This document shows, piece by piece, positions 63,332-64,000 of a stretch of DNA of 64,000 bases. Source of the stretch: Tetrahymena elliotti 4EA (taxonomy: Eukaryota; Ciliophora; Oligohymenophorea; Hymenostomatida; Tetrahymenidae); the NCBI GenBank assembly GCA_000231825.2, contig JH720394.1:115283-179282 (forward strand), given 5' to 3'. The translations under genes were made by a program, and so were the position numbers. Within the stretch, counting starts at the first letter, position 1. The number at the start of each line of letters is the position of its first letter. The notes beneath the pieces are model-generated. The model saw nothing but the letters and a program-made list of their open reading frames with translations, was not told the DNA's origin and ran no database searches.

Positions 63332-63829
63332 GTTTATAATATAAATTATTTGAATCATTAAATAAAGAAAAATCTTTTAAATTGTAACAAAATTCTAATA
63401 TTTTGCTTTAAATTTATTTTAAATTATATTATATAAAAAAATAATAGAAATGGATAAAAATTTTTGATTAAGATTGATAAATATGTTTAGACACTCAAAT
63501 AATCATTTTTTTGTTTTTAGATTCAATGTTAAGATGTAATTTATTAATTTTTTAACATAAATTATATCAATAAATTATTTAAAGATAAATTAATGTCTGT
63601 CATTTCAAAAATATGATAATTTAACTAATCTTTTTGCTTTCATAAGTTTTCGTCTTATTCTTTAACTACCCACTTTAGCAATATAATTGTCTCTTTTAAG
63701 AATTATAAAATACATATTGAATAAGCGAATATTTAAAAGAATGAGAAAAACATTAAAATTTGAATTAAATTAGAAAACAAATAATAAGAATTAATGAATG
63801 AGCGAGAATCAAGATGAATAAATAAATAA
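63332..63829. other. intergenic, no gene seen
   Basis: A+T-rich sequence without a recognisable coding frame. Confidence 0.45.
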
Positions 63830-64000
63830 TATCAAGTAAACCAACTAAAATGAGTCAGCTGCTAAAATTTAAAGTTTTTATATATCACATCATTCCTCCC
63901 TCAAAAATGCATAATTAATAATGAAACGCTATTTTTACTAGAGGTTAAGATTCAAAGTTTAGAGAAGAGAGCACTATCCTAGGACAGATGCTAATCCTTT
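63830..64000 (-). repeat. inverted dispersed copy of the 7.4-9.5 kb repeat family, running off the window
   Basis: The reverse complement reads 'attagcatctgtcctaggat', 'gtgctctcttctctaaactt', 'tagtaaaaatagcgtttcat', and then 'agcagctgactcatttta', 'gttggtttacttgatatt'. This is the landmark order of the tandem array. It may be the edge of another array beyond the window. Confidence 0.85.

Noticed and set aside
1..64000. Standard-code open reading frames as genes
   Set aside because: Family matches (BAF60, PHYHD1, VAMP7) are only continuous if TAA/TAG are read as Gln. Most standard-code ORFs are therefore fragments or opposite-strand shadows of ciliate-code genes.

Overview
The window reads as nuclear DNA of a ciliate with the Tetrahymena/Paramecium-type code: TAA and TAG occur at high density inside otherwise convincing proteins, where homology requires glutamine, and genes end in TGA. 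The DNA is very A+T-rich, introns are short GT..AG, and many predicted proteins are rich in Gln, Asn and Lys. All calls below use that code. Standard-code ORFs here are mostly fragments or shadows. A Tetrahymena-like (oligohymenophorean) source is most likely. Whether the DNA is macronuclear or micronuclear cannot be decided from one window.

Layout. 1.8-4.0 kb (+): SWI/SNF BAF60/SMARCD-type subunit with SWIB domain. 5.0-5.7 kb (+): VAMP7-like longin R-SNARE. 5.7-11 kb: mostly non-coding, with a tandem array of ~300-bp repeats at 7.4-9.5 kb. 11.05-11.72 kb (+): C1-like zinc-binding protein. 12.5-15.7 kb (-): multi-exon coiled-coil/polyQ protein. 15.8-17.0 kb: inverted repeat and degenerate tandem repeats. 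17.4-20.1 kb (-): two tightly packed multi-exon membrane-protein genes. 22.5-26.5 kb (-): intronless 1358-residue Gln/Asn/Ser-rich protein with a folded N-terminal core. 27.6-29.1 and 30.5-31.8 kb (-): tandem duplicate of a PHYHD1-type phytanoyl-CoA dioxygenase. One copy contains an assembly gap and has lost the stop used by the other. 32.7-35.1 kb (+): LRR protein with about one repeat per exon. 35.6-37.5 kb (+): Sfi1-like centrin-binding repeat candidate. 38.5-40.5 kb (+): coiled-coil protein. 41.5-43.7 kb (-): intronless N/Q-rich protein. 45.1-46.6 kb (-): intronless Cys/coiled-coil protein. 48.7-49.1 kb (-): small gene. 51.8-54.2 kb (+): one or two multi-exon genes. 55.1-56.2 kb (+): multi-exon gene. 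58.4-59.3 kb and 60.0-61.2 kb (-): multi-exon genes with unresolved frames. 62.3-63.3 kb (+): a gene interrupted by a palindromic element.

The strongest unusual signal is at 62,896-63,031. A 136-bp near-perfect palindrome (66-bp arms, 4-nt loop, one mismatch) is clearly more G+C-rich than its surroundings. It is flanked by a 6-bp direct repeat TTAGAG and sits inside an exon. Removing the element plus one TTAGAG restores an open frame of 260 codons. This looks like a fold-back/MITE-type transposon or a precisely excised germline element.

The genes show no operon-like logic. They are a typical ciliate mixture of chromatin, trafficking, cytoskeletal and lineage-specific proteins. I recognised no tRNA, rRNA or CRISPR array.
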